Shown: positions 1 through 9,780, numbered from the stretch's first letter. The stretch: DNA of 64,000 nucleotides from Geobacter sp. UBA6151 (GCA_002423105.1 DIUT01000015.1:1-64000), one strand, 5' to 3'. Made by a program: numbers and translations. Notes: a model not told the origin generated them from the sequence alone.

Positions 1-641
1 AGGATCTTGCCGGAGATGTGGTGGCCCACCCTTTAAGCCTCACCTATGGTGGTGTCTGGACCACTGATCCGCTGGTGCTGGATGGTTCGCTGGGACTGCT
101 GTACAATATTCCCTGGGGTCACCAGGGGCAGAAGAAAGATTTTCTTGCAGTGCGTGGCGGCGCTGCGGCTGATTATACCATTGTGCGCTACGGCGCAAGC
201 GCCCTGCTGCGTCCTGGAGAGGACTGGATCGTGCGTCTTGCCGGAGCGGGCCAGTATACGCCGGACCGCCTGATTCCCGGTGAGCAGTTTGGTCTGGGAG
301 GTTCCATGTCCGTCAGGGGATATGAAGAGCGGGAAGAATCATGGGATGGCGGTATCGGCGGCAATCTTGAGCTGTATTCGCCGGATCTGGGCAAGTTGCT
401 GAAGCTGCCCCAGAGCCAGCTCCGTCTGGTGGGGTTTTATGACATCGGATATGGCTACAACTTAAGGCCGCAGGATGGTGAATTGAGAGACCATTCCATA
501 AGCGGCACAGGAGCAGGATTGCGTTTATCAGTTGGTGAGCATTTCAACTTCAGCCTTGACTGGGGTTACGCGCTGGCAAAGTCAACTAACACCAGAAGCG
601 GGGAGAGCAGGGTGCATTTCAAGGGGGCGCTGACCTATTAA
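1..641 (+). CDS. TpsB-type outer-membrane transporter (ShlB/FhaC/HecB family), C-terminal part
   Basis: The reading frame is open to the left edge, so only about the last 212 residues of a two-partner-secretion pore are present. TpsB proteins are 16-strand outer-membrane barrels with periplasmic POTRA domains that export a large TpsA exoprotein. The visible part has alternating hydrophobic/polar strands, the family-like segment LGGSMSVRGYEERE, and a final strand ending in an aromatic residue (GALTY), as expected for a barrel recognised by BAM. The GTG at position 18 is internal, not the start. Its cargo follows 25 bp downstream. The TpsB assignment is firm from the fold pattern plus context; the substrate is inferred from adjacency. 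Confidence 0.85.
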   Translation, partial: DLAGDVVAHPLSLTYGGVWTTDPLVLDGSLGLLYNIPWGHQGQKKDFLAVRGGAAADYTIVRYGASALLRPGEDWIVRLAGAGQYTPDRLIPGEQFGLGGSMSVRGYEEREESWDGGIGGNLELYSPDLGKLLKLPQSQLRLVGFYDIGYGYNLRPQDGELRDHSISGTGAGLRLSVGEHFNFSLDWGYALAKSTNTRSGESRVHFKGALTY

Positions 642-666
642 GTGGGCAGGGTGAGAGGGTATCGCC

Positions 667-3600
667 ATGAACAAAACCTATCGTCTGATCTGGAGCAACA
701 TAAAAGAAGCCTGGGTAACAGTTGCCGAAAACGTGCGGAGCAGCGGCGGGCCAACCCCGATTACCGTACGTGGGCTGCTGGCAGCAGCCGTGCTGGCTGT
801 CTCTGCGGGTGCGGCTTCGGCCCTGCCCACCGGACCCAATGTTATCAGCGGCACTGCCGGTATCAACACCGTCGGCGGTACCATGACCATCAACAACTCG
901 GCCAACGCCATTATCAACTGGCAGGGATTCTCTATTGGCCAGGGGGAAACCGCCCGTTTCATCCAGCCTTCTGCCCTAAGCGCCGTGCTCAACCGGGTCA
1001 CCGGCGGCGATTCGTCCAAGATCCTGGGGGCCTTGCAGTCCAACGGCAAGGTACTGCTGATCAATCCCAACGGTATCCTATTCGGTCCCAATGCGCGGGT
1101 TGATGTTAACGGCCTGATCGCCTCCACCCTGAACATCACCAACGAAGATTTTCTTGCCGGAAAAATGAAGTTCAACGCCGGGCCATTGGCAGGCAAGGTG
1201 GAAAATCAGGGTGCCATCACCACCCCCGGCGGCGGGCAGGTCTATCTGATCGCAGCGGATGTGGAGAATAGCGGTGTGATCACTGCCCCCAACGGTGATG
1301 TTCTGCTGGCGGCGGGCAAGGAAGTACTGCTGGTGGACAAAAACAGTCCTGAAATTGCTGTGGTGCTTGCCGCTCCTGAAGGTCAGTCGCTCAATCTGGG
1401 CTCAATTGTTGCTGATGCCGGCCGTGTGGGCATGTACGGCAGCATTGTGCGTCAGAAGGGACGGATAGCGGCCGACAGCGCGGTGCGGGATGCCAGTGGC
1501 AGGATATTCCTCAAGGCTACTAAAGAAGTCACCCTTGAAAAAGACAGTGTAACAACTGCCACGGGGAATGAAGGTGGGGGTGTCCAAATTCTCGCTCAAC
1601 ATATTGGTCTGCTTGACAATGCTGTCGTGAATGTCAGTGGCACAAACGGCGGCGGCACCGTGCTGGTGGGTGGGGATTATCAGGGCAAAAACCCGGCCAT
1701 AAAGAATGCTGAAGCCACCTACATGGCTAAAGATGCGGTTGTCAAGGCTGATGCGACAGACAATGGCAACGGCGGTAAGGTCATTCTCTGGGCAGACAAC
1801 ACCACCCGTGCTTACGGTAGTATTTACGCGCGAGGGGGGGAAAGCGGCGGTGATGGCGGCTTTGTGGAGACGTCAGGGCATTATCTGGATGTCAACAACA
1901 TCAAGGTCACAACGCTGGCACAAAATGGCAGGAGGGGTACCTGGTTGTTAGACCCTTCTGACATAACCATTACCAGTAGTGGTGTCGGCACGTTAACCGG
2001 TGGGGTTTATGATCCTGCCGGGGCAACCGGATCTATTAGTTGGGCCACCATCGAAGGCGGCCTTGCGGGTGGCAACGTTACCGTTACAACAGCAAGTGGA
2101 GCAAGCGGGAACGGTGATATTACAGCTGATGATGGATATAGTTTTGCAAACGCAGGGGCCGGAGTCCTCACCCTTAATGCAGACAGGGACATCATTCTCA
2201 ATAGAACTTCGATTGACCTAACGGGCAACCCGCAAGGGTTAACGCTGTTGGCTGGGCGTGATATTGAAATTAATAATGCCATAAACTTGGCCGCCATTAG
2301 CGCTACAGCTCCAAATGGCAATATAACTATCACTAAAGCTCTTCAATCACCCAGTACCCTTACTGCAACTGGCGAAACGATAACAGTAAGCAGCACTGGC
2401 AGCATCAGCGCCAGCACCACAGCAAGCCTGACCGCTACAACCGGGGCGATCAGTTATAACGACACTTCAACGGCCCTTTCAGCATCAACCGTCAACCTGA
2501 GCGCCGTGACCGGAATCTACGGCTCCACATCAGGTACGGCGTTAAGAACAGACAATCTGAATCTTGCAGCTACAATAGTCAATGCCAGCAATTCTGGTGC
2601 TGGTCCAATCCGCATAAGTGATTCTTCCTATGGTGGTCTGACTATCGGGGCCAGCGGTTTGGCGCAAACCGCTTCCGGGCAACCTATTTATGCGAATAGC
2701 TCAGGCGGCATGACACCTGCCCTCAACATATCCGGACCTGTCATTACAAACAACGGACTGGTTGATCTGTCTTCAGCCGATACCATGACCTTTACCGCTG
2801 CAGGTGATATCACAACCTCAGGCGGTGCTGTCAACTTGACCACAACCGGGACGGACAAGAATATCAGCATTGTCTCCGGCGCAGCAATCTCAACCGGCGG
2901 TGGTGCGGTAACGCTGAAGTCAGACAATATGGGTCTGGTGGGTACTATATCGGCCGGAGTTGGGGCAGTTGCCCTGAAGCCGACAACTGCTGCGACGCTC
3001 ATGCAAATTGGCACTGGTGCAACAGATGCTGTTGGCACATTGGGGCTGAATGAAACAGAGCTAGCGACTATATCAACTACAGGGGCGCTTTCTGTCGGGT
3101 CTGCGGCATCAACAGGCAACCTTAATGTTGTAGGTGCAGCAACCTTTGCATCGCCGACATCATTGAATACTAGTGGCGATATTGCTGTGAATGGTGTTTT
3201 TTCTGCTAACGGGTCACGTGCATCATTTACCGGCAGTACAATAAATATCAGCGAAAATGTGTCGGCCCTGGAGCTTGAGTTTGAAAGCAATAACGCAGTG
3301 ATTGTGGCTGGCGGGAAAACGATTACTTCCACCACCGCTGATGCTTACAATGTTGGTATCCGCTTTCGCAGCAGCAGTCCAGCTAGCACCCTTTCTATAG
3401 GAGGGGTAAGCGAGCAGGTGGATGTAGCCAGCCTGGGATCGGTATTTCTTTCCAACCGTTATGAATTTCAGGCGCATTCCAGCGGCGGCACGGTCAGTTT
3501 GATATCACCTTTGAATCTGCCCGCGGTTGGCTTGGCTTTCCAAGGCCCGACTGTAACCTTGGCCAACGGCGCAAACGTAACGGCAAAAGGTGTTACCTAC

Positions 3601-6600
3601 CAGACGGATGCACTCAATCTGAACAATGCTCTCACCACGGTGGATGGTGCTACGGGCTGGATCAATATTTTCCCAAACACCCAGAGCAAAGCGGTTACGG
3701 TGCAAGCAACTGATCCAGCAAACGGTAGTCTATGGCTGAACTCAACCAAACTCGGCCAGTTTATTGCTCCCCAGCTTACCTTTGGCTCGCTGATGAATAA
3801 TGCACCCTGGAATACCGGGGCAATCAGCATTAACTCCGATATTACCGGCACCGATGCCACCTTCCGCAATCTGAATCTGTATGCAACCGGCGCCATATCC
3901 CAGTCGGGCGGTAAAATTGTGTTGCCAGCGTACAATGCTGGAAGCTGCACCAACTGTGGCACGCTTAAGGCTATTGGCGGAACAGGAGCAATCACTCTTA
4001 ATGACATAACCAATGCCGTCTCAACATTCAGTGCCACTACAACAACCGGAGCGATCTCCTTTGGCAACAGTACCAGCTTTAAGGTGGGGGGCGGTTCAGG
4101 TGTTCGCACTGCCGGTGGCAATGTGTCGCTTTCAGCACCAGTAGGCGGATGCAGCATAGATGTTTTGGCGCCGGGCATTGATGCCTGCTATGGAATGACC
4201 AGTGGTTGTACATCCACTGTTTCGCTCATTGCAAATGGTTCATTGTCTCTACCACAGGTGCGTGCTGGCTCCACGGTTATTCTATCTGCCGCCAACGGCA
4301 ATATCACAGATGCTGACGGCTCAGCAAACAACATCGTTTCCGGCAACAACGTGGGCAGCGTTACTCTTAGCTATGAAGCTCCTTCGGGAACGGTGGATAT
4401 TGATGCCTGGGGAGCCACACCAGGAGTGATAAGCAATGTGCTGACTGATAATGTGCGCTGGACCGAGTTTGCTGGCCCCATCAACTGGATTACCTGGACG
4501 TATGGCGGTAGCGGATTGTGGTCGCTGGCCAGCAACTGGAGCGGGGGCAACATACCGGACAGCAGCAGTGAAGGGGCTACCATTCCGTCAGGTCGAACGG
4601 TGACCTTTGACGCCTCTGCAGGCACTGTCAACCTGGGCGGCGTGAACAGCCTGGGAACCTTTGAAATAACTGGCGGCGCACTGAATATCGCCGGTGACTT
4701 CACCTCTGCCGGTTACATTCAGAGCGGCGGCGACATTTCGGCAGCAAACTTTACGGTTACGAATAACTTTGCGCGTTCCGCCGGTACAGCAGCGATTACC
4801 GGAGCCCTTGCCATCACCCAGGCAACTGGCAACCTTTCCCCCGGTGCCTGGACGGTGGGCGGCCCGGTATCGTTCACGGCAGCAGGGGCAGGCAGTGACG
4901 TCATTATTGACGGAGCCATCAGCAAAACAGCCGGTGGTGACGCTTTGATGAATGTCAAGGCTGCCCATGCGATTTCAGTTGTTGCGCCTATCAGCTCAAG
5001 CGCAGGTAAGCTTAATGTGACGTTGAACGCCCACTATCTGAGTGAGAATGGTGACGGCAATGTCTCGGTTGCGGAAAGTATTTCCACAAATGGCGGAAAT
5101 CTGATTATTGGTGGGTGGAACAATCCGTCAGAAACTCCGGCAAGGGGGTATGAGGCTGCAAATCCCTACGGTGTATTTCTGGAGAAGTCTGGCACGCTGT
5201 CGGTCAATACTGCAGGCGGAAATATATCCATTCGTGGTCAGGGCTTTGCCAGCTCATCATTAGATGCGAACGGTGTGCATATTGGCCTTGCTGAGTTGTA
5301 TGCAGGGGGTGGAGATATTCTGCTGGTTGGACAGGCGGGAGCTAATCCGAACAATAGCAGTGCAGGTGTGGATATCAGAAATGTTGTTGACACCACCGGA
5401 AATGGCAAAATTACTATAGAGGGCACCGGCGGTGCCAATAGCCTTGTGGGCAAGACAAACAGAGGCGTGTATATCAACACATCAACTGGACTTGTGCGTA
5501 CTGCCAACGGCACTATCATAATCACAGGCAATGGAGGTGTCAATACAGCGACCCCCACCAACCCTTATAATACCGGTGTTCATCTTGCCTTGGGAAGTAT
5601 CCAATCTACTTCAGGCGGTGCTATTTCTGTAACCGGAACTGCCGGAAGCACTGGCAGCAAGGGGATTGTGACCTCTGGGGCTACAGGAGCAACCATAACC
5701 TCCAGCGGGATAGTAAACCTCAAAGCTGACAAGATGGATCTTGGTGCTACTAACGGCACCATAGGAGGCACAGGCTCCATAGTAAGCCTCCTTCCCCTGA
5801 CAACCGGATGGACAATTACTCTTGGCACCAACAGTTCAGACGCCAACAATGACCTTGAGCTTTCCTCCAGCGAGCTGAACAAAATAACTGCTGGTACCCT
5901 CAAAATCGGCAACAGCCTGAGCGGAGCATTATCAGTCGGCGCAGCCATTGCCCCGACAGGCACGTCTACGCTTTATCTAGGCAGTGGCAGCACGGTGGGA
6001 CAGGAACCGGCAGGAACAATATCTATTGCCAATCTGGCGGTTCAATCACTGGGTCACGTCGATCTTTCAACCACCTCCAACAGCATCACCACCCTTGCAG
6101 CTGGCATCGGAGACACTTCTACAAATGTGAATAAAACCTTCAAAATTCAAAATAGTGGAGCTTTAAATGTCGGGAGTGTTGCAGGCATAAACGGTATATC
6201 AACTCAGGCAAGCGGAGGAAACATTCAGGTTACGGCGTCTGCCGGAGCTATTACGCTGGCTTCGCCAGTGGTCACAAGCGGCAATGTAACCATAAATGCC
6301 CAAGCCGCTGCCATTATTGATACTAACGTCACTGATACCACCATAAAAGCTAGCGGCCTTAACCTTTCCGCTTCCGGCGGCATAGGAAGTAGTGGCTATC
6401 CCCTGAAAACCGCTGTCAGCACTCTGCAAGCTACAAACTCGATGAGTGGCGATATTGTCATTACCAACAACACTGCCGCCTATCCCGGCGCATTGACCGT
6501 AACCGGAATAACCGGAGGTTCGGCAGGGGCTATCACCCTAAACAACTATGGCGCCATAACTACGGTAAATCCCGTGTCGGCTGATAGTAACATTACCCTC

Positions 6601-7644
6601 AGAGCATACAGTCCTCTTACCATCGGGAGCGGCGGTGTTACCTCAACTAGCGGCACCATCCTTCTTGTTGCAGGTGCCACAGGCGAAGGAGTTGGCACAG
6701 ACAATCTTACCATCAACGGACCAGTGACAACATCCGGTTCCATACAGCTTTCTGCCGGTAACTCGATACAGGGAACCGATGTACCAACAGGCGGCAATGT
6801 AACCTCTACCGCAAACCTGAATCCAACCCCCCAGCTGCCACCGCCGCCACCGCCGCCTACGCTTGCCGACTGCACAACCAACCCGACCTTAAGCGGTTGC
6901 TCGGCTGTTTTGCCGACTCTTGCCACCTGTACGGCAACACCGACTGCTGCGGGTTGTTCTGCCGTATTGCCAAGCCTTGCAACGTGTACAACCACTCCAA
7001 CAGCTGCCGGTTGCTCGGCAGTTCTGCCGACCCTTGACGCTTGTACAACCAACCCGACCGCAGCAGGTTGCACTGCTGTTTTGCCAACTCTTGCTACCTG
7101 TACGGCAACGCCGACTGCTCCGGGTTGTTCTGCTGTATTGCCAACCCTTGCAACGTGCACAACCACTCCAACAGCTGCCGGTTGTTCGGCAGTTCTACCG
7201 ACCCTTGACGCTTGCACAGCCAACCCGACCGCAGCAGGTTGCACTGCCGTACTGCCAAAAGTGGCTGACTGTACAAGCAACCCATCACTTCCGGGGTGCG
7301 CCACAGTGCTGCCGGTGCAAGAACAGAAGCCGGTAACCCAGGCTGCCAACCAGATCGTCAAGGATATTGAGCAGACCCAGACGACACCGGTAGCTCCGGC
7401 AGGTCTGCAACTTGTCTCTTTGGCTCCCAAGCAGGATGACGCGCCGACTTCTACCGCTACATCGGACACTCAGTCAAAGTCTGGCGGTTCCGGTGGTTCT
7501 GATGGCAGTGCCAGTGGCGGTACTACAGAAAGTAACAAGGATGCGGAAGAGAAGGATAAGGATAAGCAGAAAGACGCTCAGGAACAAAAACCTGCTGGCG
7601 GAGATAAAAAAGATGAAAAAACCAAGAAAAATTACTGCAACTAG
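667..7644 (+). CDS. TpsA exoprotein, filamentous haemagglutinin N-terminal (TPS) domain
   Basis: A 2325-aa secreted adhesin-like protein. Residues 1-50 form an extended signal peptide (MNKTYRLIWSNIKEAW start, hydrophobic core, then ASA-LP). About residues 53-170 are the TPS/haemagglutination domain, with GVNTVGG-like and LINPNGILFG motifs needed for recognition by TpsB. A long Gly/Thr/Ser-rich, beta-helix-like body follows. Near the C terminus come a run of prolines, eight 19-residue repeats each with two cysteines (about residues 2065-2216), a Lys/Glu/Asp-rich tail, and a terminal YCN. The TpsB partner is directly upstream; the FecR-domain gene overlaps the 3' end by 32 bp. Function as surface adhesin or filament is inferred; the ligand is unknown. 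Confidence 0.9.
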   Translation: MNKTYRLIWSNIKEAWVTVAENVRSSGGPTPITVRGLLAAAVLAVSAGAASALPTGPNVISGTAGINTVGGTMTINNSANAIINWQGFSIGQGETARFIQPSALSAVLNRVTGGDSSKILGALQSNGKVLLINPNGILFGPNARVDVNGLIASTLNITNEDFLAGKMKFNAGPLAGKVENQGAITTPGGGQVYLIAADVENSGVITAPNGDVLLAAGKEVLLVDKNSPEIAVVLAAPEGQSLNLGSIVADAGRVGMYGSIVRQKGRIAADSAVRDASGRIFLKATKEVTLEKDSVTTATGNEGGGVQILAQHIGLLDNAVVNVSGTNGGGTVLVGGDYQGKNPAIKNAEATYMAKDAVVKADATDNGNGGKVILWADNTTRAYGSIYARGGESGGDGGFVETSGHYLDVNNIKVTTLAQNGRRGTWLLDPSDITITSSGVGTLTGGVYDPAGATGSISWATIEGGLAGGNVTVTTASGASGNGDITADDGYSFANAGAGVLTLNADRDIILNRTSIDLTGNPQGLTLLAGRDIEINNAINLAAISATAPNGNITITKALQSPSTLTATGETITVSSTGSISASTTASLTATTGAISYNDTSTALSASTVNLSAVTGIYGSTSGTALRTDNLNLAATIVNASNSGAGPIRISDSSYGGLTIGASGLAQTASGQPIYANSSGGMTPALNISGPVITNNGLVDLSSADTMTFTAAGDITTSGGAVNLTTTGTDKNISIVSGAAISTGGGAVTLKSDNMGLVGTISAGVGAVALKPTTAATLMQIGTGATDAVGTLGLNETELATISTTGALSVGSAASTGNLNVVGAATFASPTSLNTSGDIAVNGVFSANGSRASFTGSTINISENVSALELEFESNNAVIVAGGKTITSTTADAYNVGIRFRSSSPASTLSIGGVSEQVDVASLGSVFLSNRYEFQAHSSGGTVSLISPLNLPAVGLAFQGPTVTLANGANVTAKGVTYQTDALNLNNALTTVDGATGWINIFPNTQSKAVTVQATDPANGSLWLNSTKLGQFIAPQLTFGSLMNNAPWNTGAISINSDITGTDATFRNLNLYATGAISQSGGKIVLPAYNAGSCTNCGTLKAIGGTGAITLNDITNAVSTFSATTTTGAISFGNSTSFKVGGGSGVRTAGGNVSLSAPVGGCSIDVLAPGIDACYGMTSGCTSTVSLIANGSLSLPQVRAGSTVILSAANGNITDADGSANNIVSGNNVGSVTLSYEAPSGTVDIDAWGATPGVISNVLTDNVRWTEFAGPINWITWTYGGSGLWSLASNWSGGNIPDSSSEGATIPSGRTVTFDASAGTVNLGGVNSLGTFEITGGALNIAGDFTSAGYIQSGGDISAANFTVTNNFARSAGTAAITGALAITQATGNLSPGAWTVGGPVSFTAAGAGSDVIIDGAISKTAGGDALMNVKAAHAISVVAPISSSAGKLNVTLNAHYLSENGDGNVSVAESISTNGGNLIIGGWNNPSETPARGYEAANPYGVFLEKSGTLSVNTAGGNISIRGQGFASSSLDANGVHIGLAELYAGGGDILLVGQAGANPNNSSAGVDIRNVVDTTGNGKITIEGTGGANSLVGKTNRGVYINTSTGLVRTANGTIIITGNGGVNTATPTNPYNTGVHLALGSIQSTSGGAISVTGTAGSTGSKGIVTSGATGATITSSGIVNLKADKMDLGATNGTIGGTGSIVSLLPLTTGWTITLGTNSSDANNDLELSSSELNKITAGTLKIGNSLSGALSVGAAIAPTGTSTLYLGSGSTVGQEPAGTISIANLAVQSLGHVDLSTTSNSITTLAAGIGDTSTNVNKTFKIQNSGALNVGSVAGINGISTQASGGNIQVTASAGAITLASPVVTSGNVTINAQAAAIIDTNVTDTTIKASGLNLSASGGIGSSGYPLKTAVSTLQATNSMSGDIVITNNTAAYPGALTVTGITGGSAGAITLNNYGAITTVNPVSADSNITLRAYSPLTIGSGGVTSTSGTILLVAGATGEGVGTDNLTINGPVTTSGSIQLSAGNSIQGTDVPTGGNVTSTANLNPTPQLPPPPPPPTLADCTTNPTLSGCSAVLPTLATCTATPTAAGCSAVLPSLATCTTTPTAAGCSAVLPTLDACTTNPTAAGCTAVLPTLATCTATPTAPGCSAVLPTLATCTTTPTAAGCSAVLPTLDACTANPTAAGCTAVLPKVADCTSNPSLPGCATVLPVQEQKPVTQAANQIVKDIEQTQTTPVAPAGLQLVSLAPKQDDAPTSTATSDTQSKSGGSGGSDGSASGGTTESNKDAEEKDKDKQKDAQEQKPAGGDKKDEKTKKNYCN
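6859..7314 (+). repeat. Eight in-frame 57-bp tandem repeats encoding Cys-x8-Cys units
   Basis: Eight copies of a 19-aa unit, roughly T-L-A-T-C-T-x-x-P-T-A-A-G-C-S-A-V-L-P, sit back to back near the TpsA C terminus. Each unit has two cysteines separated by eight residues. Units 2-4 (6916-7086) and 5-7 (7087-7257) are near-identical triplets (ATC, ATC/TTT, DAC types), showing a 171-bp higher-order duplication. Units 1 and 8 are the most divergent. The repeats stay in frame, so this is a protein repeat, not a CRISPR. Confidence 0.95.
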
Positions 7645-8341
7645 CCTGCTTGTTTTCTGCCTGCTGCTGTGTTCATCTGTTGTGCTGGCTGCAACGGCGG
7701 CCAGTGTGACCCACCTGTCCGGCCCTCTTGCGGTACGCAAGGCGGATGGTTCGACCAAATCTCTCGCCATCGGCTCAAAAGTTGATGAAGGGGATACGGT
7801 GGTGACCCAGAAACGGACCTACGCCCGATTGAAGTTTACTGACGGCAGCGAAGTGACGTTGAAGCCTGATACGCAGTTCAAGGTGGAGCAGCATCGCTAT
7901 GATCAGGCGAACCCCAAAAATGACGCCGCTTCCTACAACCTGATCAAGGGAGGATTGCGCACCATTACCGGTCAGATCGGCAAACGGGGCAGCCAGGACA
8001 GTTACCAGATGAAGACCCCTACCGCCACCATCGGTATCCGGGGCACTATCTACGATGCCACCTACTGCAGCGGTGATTCCTGCGGCGCCATCAAGCCCGG
8101 TTTGTATCTGGCAGTAACGGATGGTCAGGTTGTGGTTACCAACTCTGCCGGCGTGCAGACCACGATACCGGTGGTGGCTGGACAGTACGTCTATGTGCAG
8201 AGTCCCACGACGCCGCCGGTGGTCTTGCCCAGCAAGCCGGATATTCCGTTTAACCCGCCGCCGTCAGTGGGTTCTGGACCCAAGGCTCCTGAGCAGGGAC
8301 CGCAAGGTGGCGGCGGCGCTTCTGACTGCGTTGTCAGATAA
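7613..8341 (+). CDS. FecR-domain secreted protein
   Basis: A 242-aa protein with an N-terminal signal peptide (Lys-rich start, hydrophobic stretch, cleavage near VLAATA). A FecR domain spans about residues 35-190, with the characteristic IGSKVDEGDTV, YARLKFTDGSEVTLKPDT and TPTATIGIRGT segments. A Pro/Gly-rich tail follows. The same frame is open further upstream, but ATG 7613 has a GGAG ribosome-binding site 9 nt before it and begins a proper signal peptide, so that start was chosen. It overlaps the end of the TpsA gene by 32 bp, indicating translational coupling. FecR-domain proteins of this exported type often accompany surface exoproteins; their exact role is not known. It lacks the inner-membrane anti-sigma N-terminus of true FecR. 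Confidence 0.85.
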   Translation: MKKPRKITATSLLVFCLLLCSSVVLAATAASVTHLSGPLAVRKADGSTKSLAIGSKVDEGDTVVTQKRTYARLKFTDGSEVTLKPDTQFKVEQHRYDQANPKNDAASYNLIKGGLRTITGQIGKRGSQDSYQMKTPTATIGIRGTIYDATYCSGDSCGAIKPGLYLAVTDGQVVVTNSAGVQTTIPVVAGQYVYVQSPTTPPVVLPSKPDIPFNPPPSVGSGPKAPEQGPQGGGGASDCVVR

Positions 8342-8351
8342 TCCAGCGTAG

Positions 8352-8399
8352 GGGCGACCCCATGTGGTCGCCCAATCCGTGGCGGGCTTTATCCGCCAC
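8352..8399. repeat. Two hairpins in a convergent gap; REP-like and probably a bidirectional terminator
   Basis: Hairpin 1 has arms GGGCGACC (8352-8359) and GGTCGCCC (8366-8373). Hairpin 2 has arms GTGGCGG (8379-8385) and CCGCCAC (8393-8399) and touches the stop codon of the minus-strand glycosyltransferase. The sequence just before hairpin 1 (GTAGGGGC) recurs at two other convergent gene ends in this window. No U-tract is obvious, so termination is an inference. Confidence 0.6.
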
Positions 8400-9427
8400 T
8401 AAGAAAGCAGTCTTTGATACAACCCCACCAGAGCCTCTGCTTCCTGTTCCGGAGAGAAATGCCTGATGACAAAATCCCTGGCGGCCCGGCCAACGCTTGC
8501 ACGTTGTTCGGGCCGTGCCGCGATATCGAGAACGGAATGCCGTAACTGCTCGTCATTTTTGTATATCCAGCCGGTTATCCCCTGCTGAATCAGTGATCGA
8601 TTGCCGGTGATGTCCCGTGCCAGTACCGGTCTGCCCATTGCCATCGCTTCCAGCAGGACGTTGGCCATGCCCCCTTCAAACAGGGAGCAATTCAGAACCA
8701 GATCCGCAGTTGTGTAGCGTGCTTCCATCAAGGTATGGGGCACATCACCCAGCAAGGTCACCCATGGCAGACCACGGGTTTGTCTTCGAACGGTCTCTGC
8801 ATAGGCCGGGTCAAGATCTCCTCCGGCAAGTTCCAGGTGCAGATTTGGCAGTAGTTCCACCAGCGGGGCCAGGGCGGCTAGTGCTTCCAGGATGCCTTTT
8901 TCCGGACGGATGGCGGCGGGCAGCAGCACGGTGAAGCGCTCGTGACATCCGGTGTTGTGGCGCCCGGCCACGCAATCCGTTGCATGAATTGCTGGCTGCG
9001 CTACCCCTTGCGGTATGACAACGATTTTTGCCGCGGCATCGGGAAAGTATTTTGAGAACTGTTCTGCAACCAGCAGATCAAAACAGGTGATGGCTGCCGC
9101 ATCTTCAATGACAGTACGGGTTGGCAAGGCGTTGCGCATCTGTTCCCGAAAAAGATCGCTACCGGTAATGGTGACCAGATAAGGGATGTTCAAGTATTGG
9201 GCATGATTCCTGGCTGCCGGACCGGCATGAAATGCATGGAAGGCATGCAGCAGGTCCGGCTTTGCGTGGGCCAGTTGAATATGTTGATCCTGCAAGGCCA
9301 GCGTATCCAAAGGGATGATGGTGACCCGGCAACCGGCCACTGGCAGATGCTCTGCTATCCGACGTATCGTAGTAATGTTACCTCTGGCGGGACCGGTGCT
9401 ATAGGGGCAGATCAATGCAACATGCAT
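8399..9427 (-). CDS. Glycosyltransferase family 4 (GT-B fold)
   Basis: A 342-aa retaining glycosyltransferase. The N-terminal Rossmann half begins MHVALICPYS, and the C-terminal donor-binding half has RPEKGILEALAAL, LELAGG, and the EX7E-like segment FEGGMANVLLEAMAMGRPVLA. The reading frame extends 66 codons upstream, but that extension does not resemble the family. ATG 9427 matches the normal GT4 N-terminus and has GAGG about 10 nt upstream. It stands alone, convergent to the TPS locus and divergent from leuA. Acceptor and sugar cannot be read from sequence. It lies far from the glycosylation island at 37-64 kb, so a functional link is not implied. Confidence 0.85.
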   Translation of the reverse strand: MHVALICPYSTGPARGNITTIRRIAEHLPVAGCRVTIIPLDTLALQDQHIQLAHAKPDLLHAFHAFHAGPAARNHAQYLNIPYLVTITGSDLFREQMRNALPTRTVIEDAAAITCFDLLVAEQFSKYFPDAAAKIVVIPQGVAQPAIHATDCVAGRHNTGCHERFTVLLPAAIRPEKGILEALAALAPLVELLPNLHLELAGGDLDPAYAETVRRQTRGLPWVTLLGDVPHTLMEARYTTADLVLNCSLFEGGMANVLLEAMAMGRPVLARDITGNRSLIQQGITGWIYKNDEQLRHSVLDIAARPEQRASVGRAARDFVIRHFSPEQEAEALVGLYQRLLS

Positions 9428-9466
9428 GACAACGTTTCCTCTAGTGACGATAGTACAACAAAACAG

Positions 9467-9495
9467 TTGACTGAGCGACGCAGTCTTTTTATGAT
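9467..9495 (+). promoter_or_regulatory. Sigma-70 promoter for the leuA T-box leader
   Basis: TTGACT (9467-9472), a 17-bp spacer, and TATGAT (9490-9495) make a close match to the vegetative consensus. A start near 9502 gives a leader of about 300 nt that contains the whole T-box element. It lies 40 bp inside the divergent gap from the glycosyltransferase. Confidence 0.75.
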
Positions 9496-9550
9496 GTTCA
9501 CTACATTTTTGCAATGGCTGGGAAGAGGAGTAGTAGGGGACGTAGATTTT

Positions 9551-9780
9551 TGAGAGAGCCGGTGGGTGGTGCGAACCGGTGAATCGAATCCCTGAACTCG
9601 CCTTGGAGCCGCTCCGGTGAAACAACAGTAGCCGAAGCCGTACTGTCCACGTAACGGATCTAATTGAGACCTGAATGTCGGTTTGTTATTACAAAAGGCA
9701 AAGCGACTGGGTAAAGATGGGTGGTACCGCGAGGCTTATACGCCTTCGCCCCATTGTTGAGGGCGGAGGCGTTTTTATTT
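9551..9780 (+). promoter_or_regulatory. T-box riboswitch, leucine type (specifier CTC)
   Basis: The leader contains the near-invariant T-box GGGTGGTACCGCG (9719-9731), a Stem I with the GGTGCGAACCGG segment (about 9567-9579), and a specifier-loop context GAA-CTC-GCC followed by GGAGC, giving CTC (Leu) at 9597-9599. It ends in an intrinsic terminator with arms GCCTTCGCCC (9742-9751) and GGGCGGAGGC (9761-9770) and a T-rich tail. Uncharged tRNA-Leu would pair with the specifier and with the T-box bulge to favour the antiterminator, linking leuA expression to leucine supply. T-boxes are common in Firmicutes, and leuA T-boxes have been described in deltaproteobacteria. Confidence 0.9.

Noticed and set aside
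6859..7314. Regular 57-bp repeats considered as a CRISPR array
   Set aside because: Units are contiguous, without spacers, and stay in the TpsA frame.
6546..7469. Long minus-strand frame (307 aa) across the TpsA C-terminal repeats
   Set aside because: It is the antisense shadow of the repeats; its Val/Gly periodicity mirrors the coding repeats and there is no ribosome-binding site.
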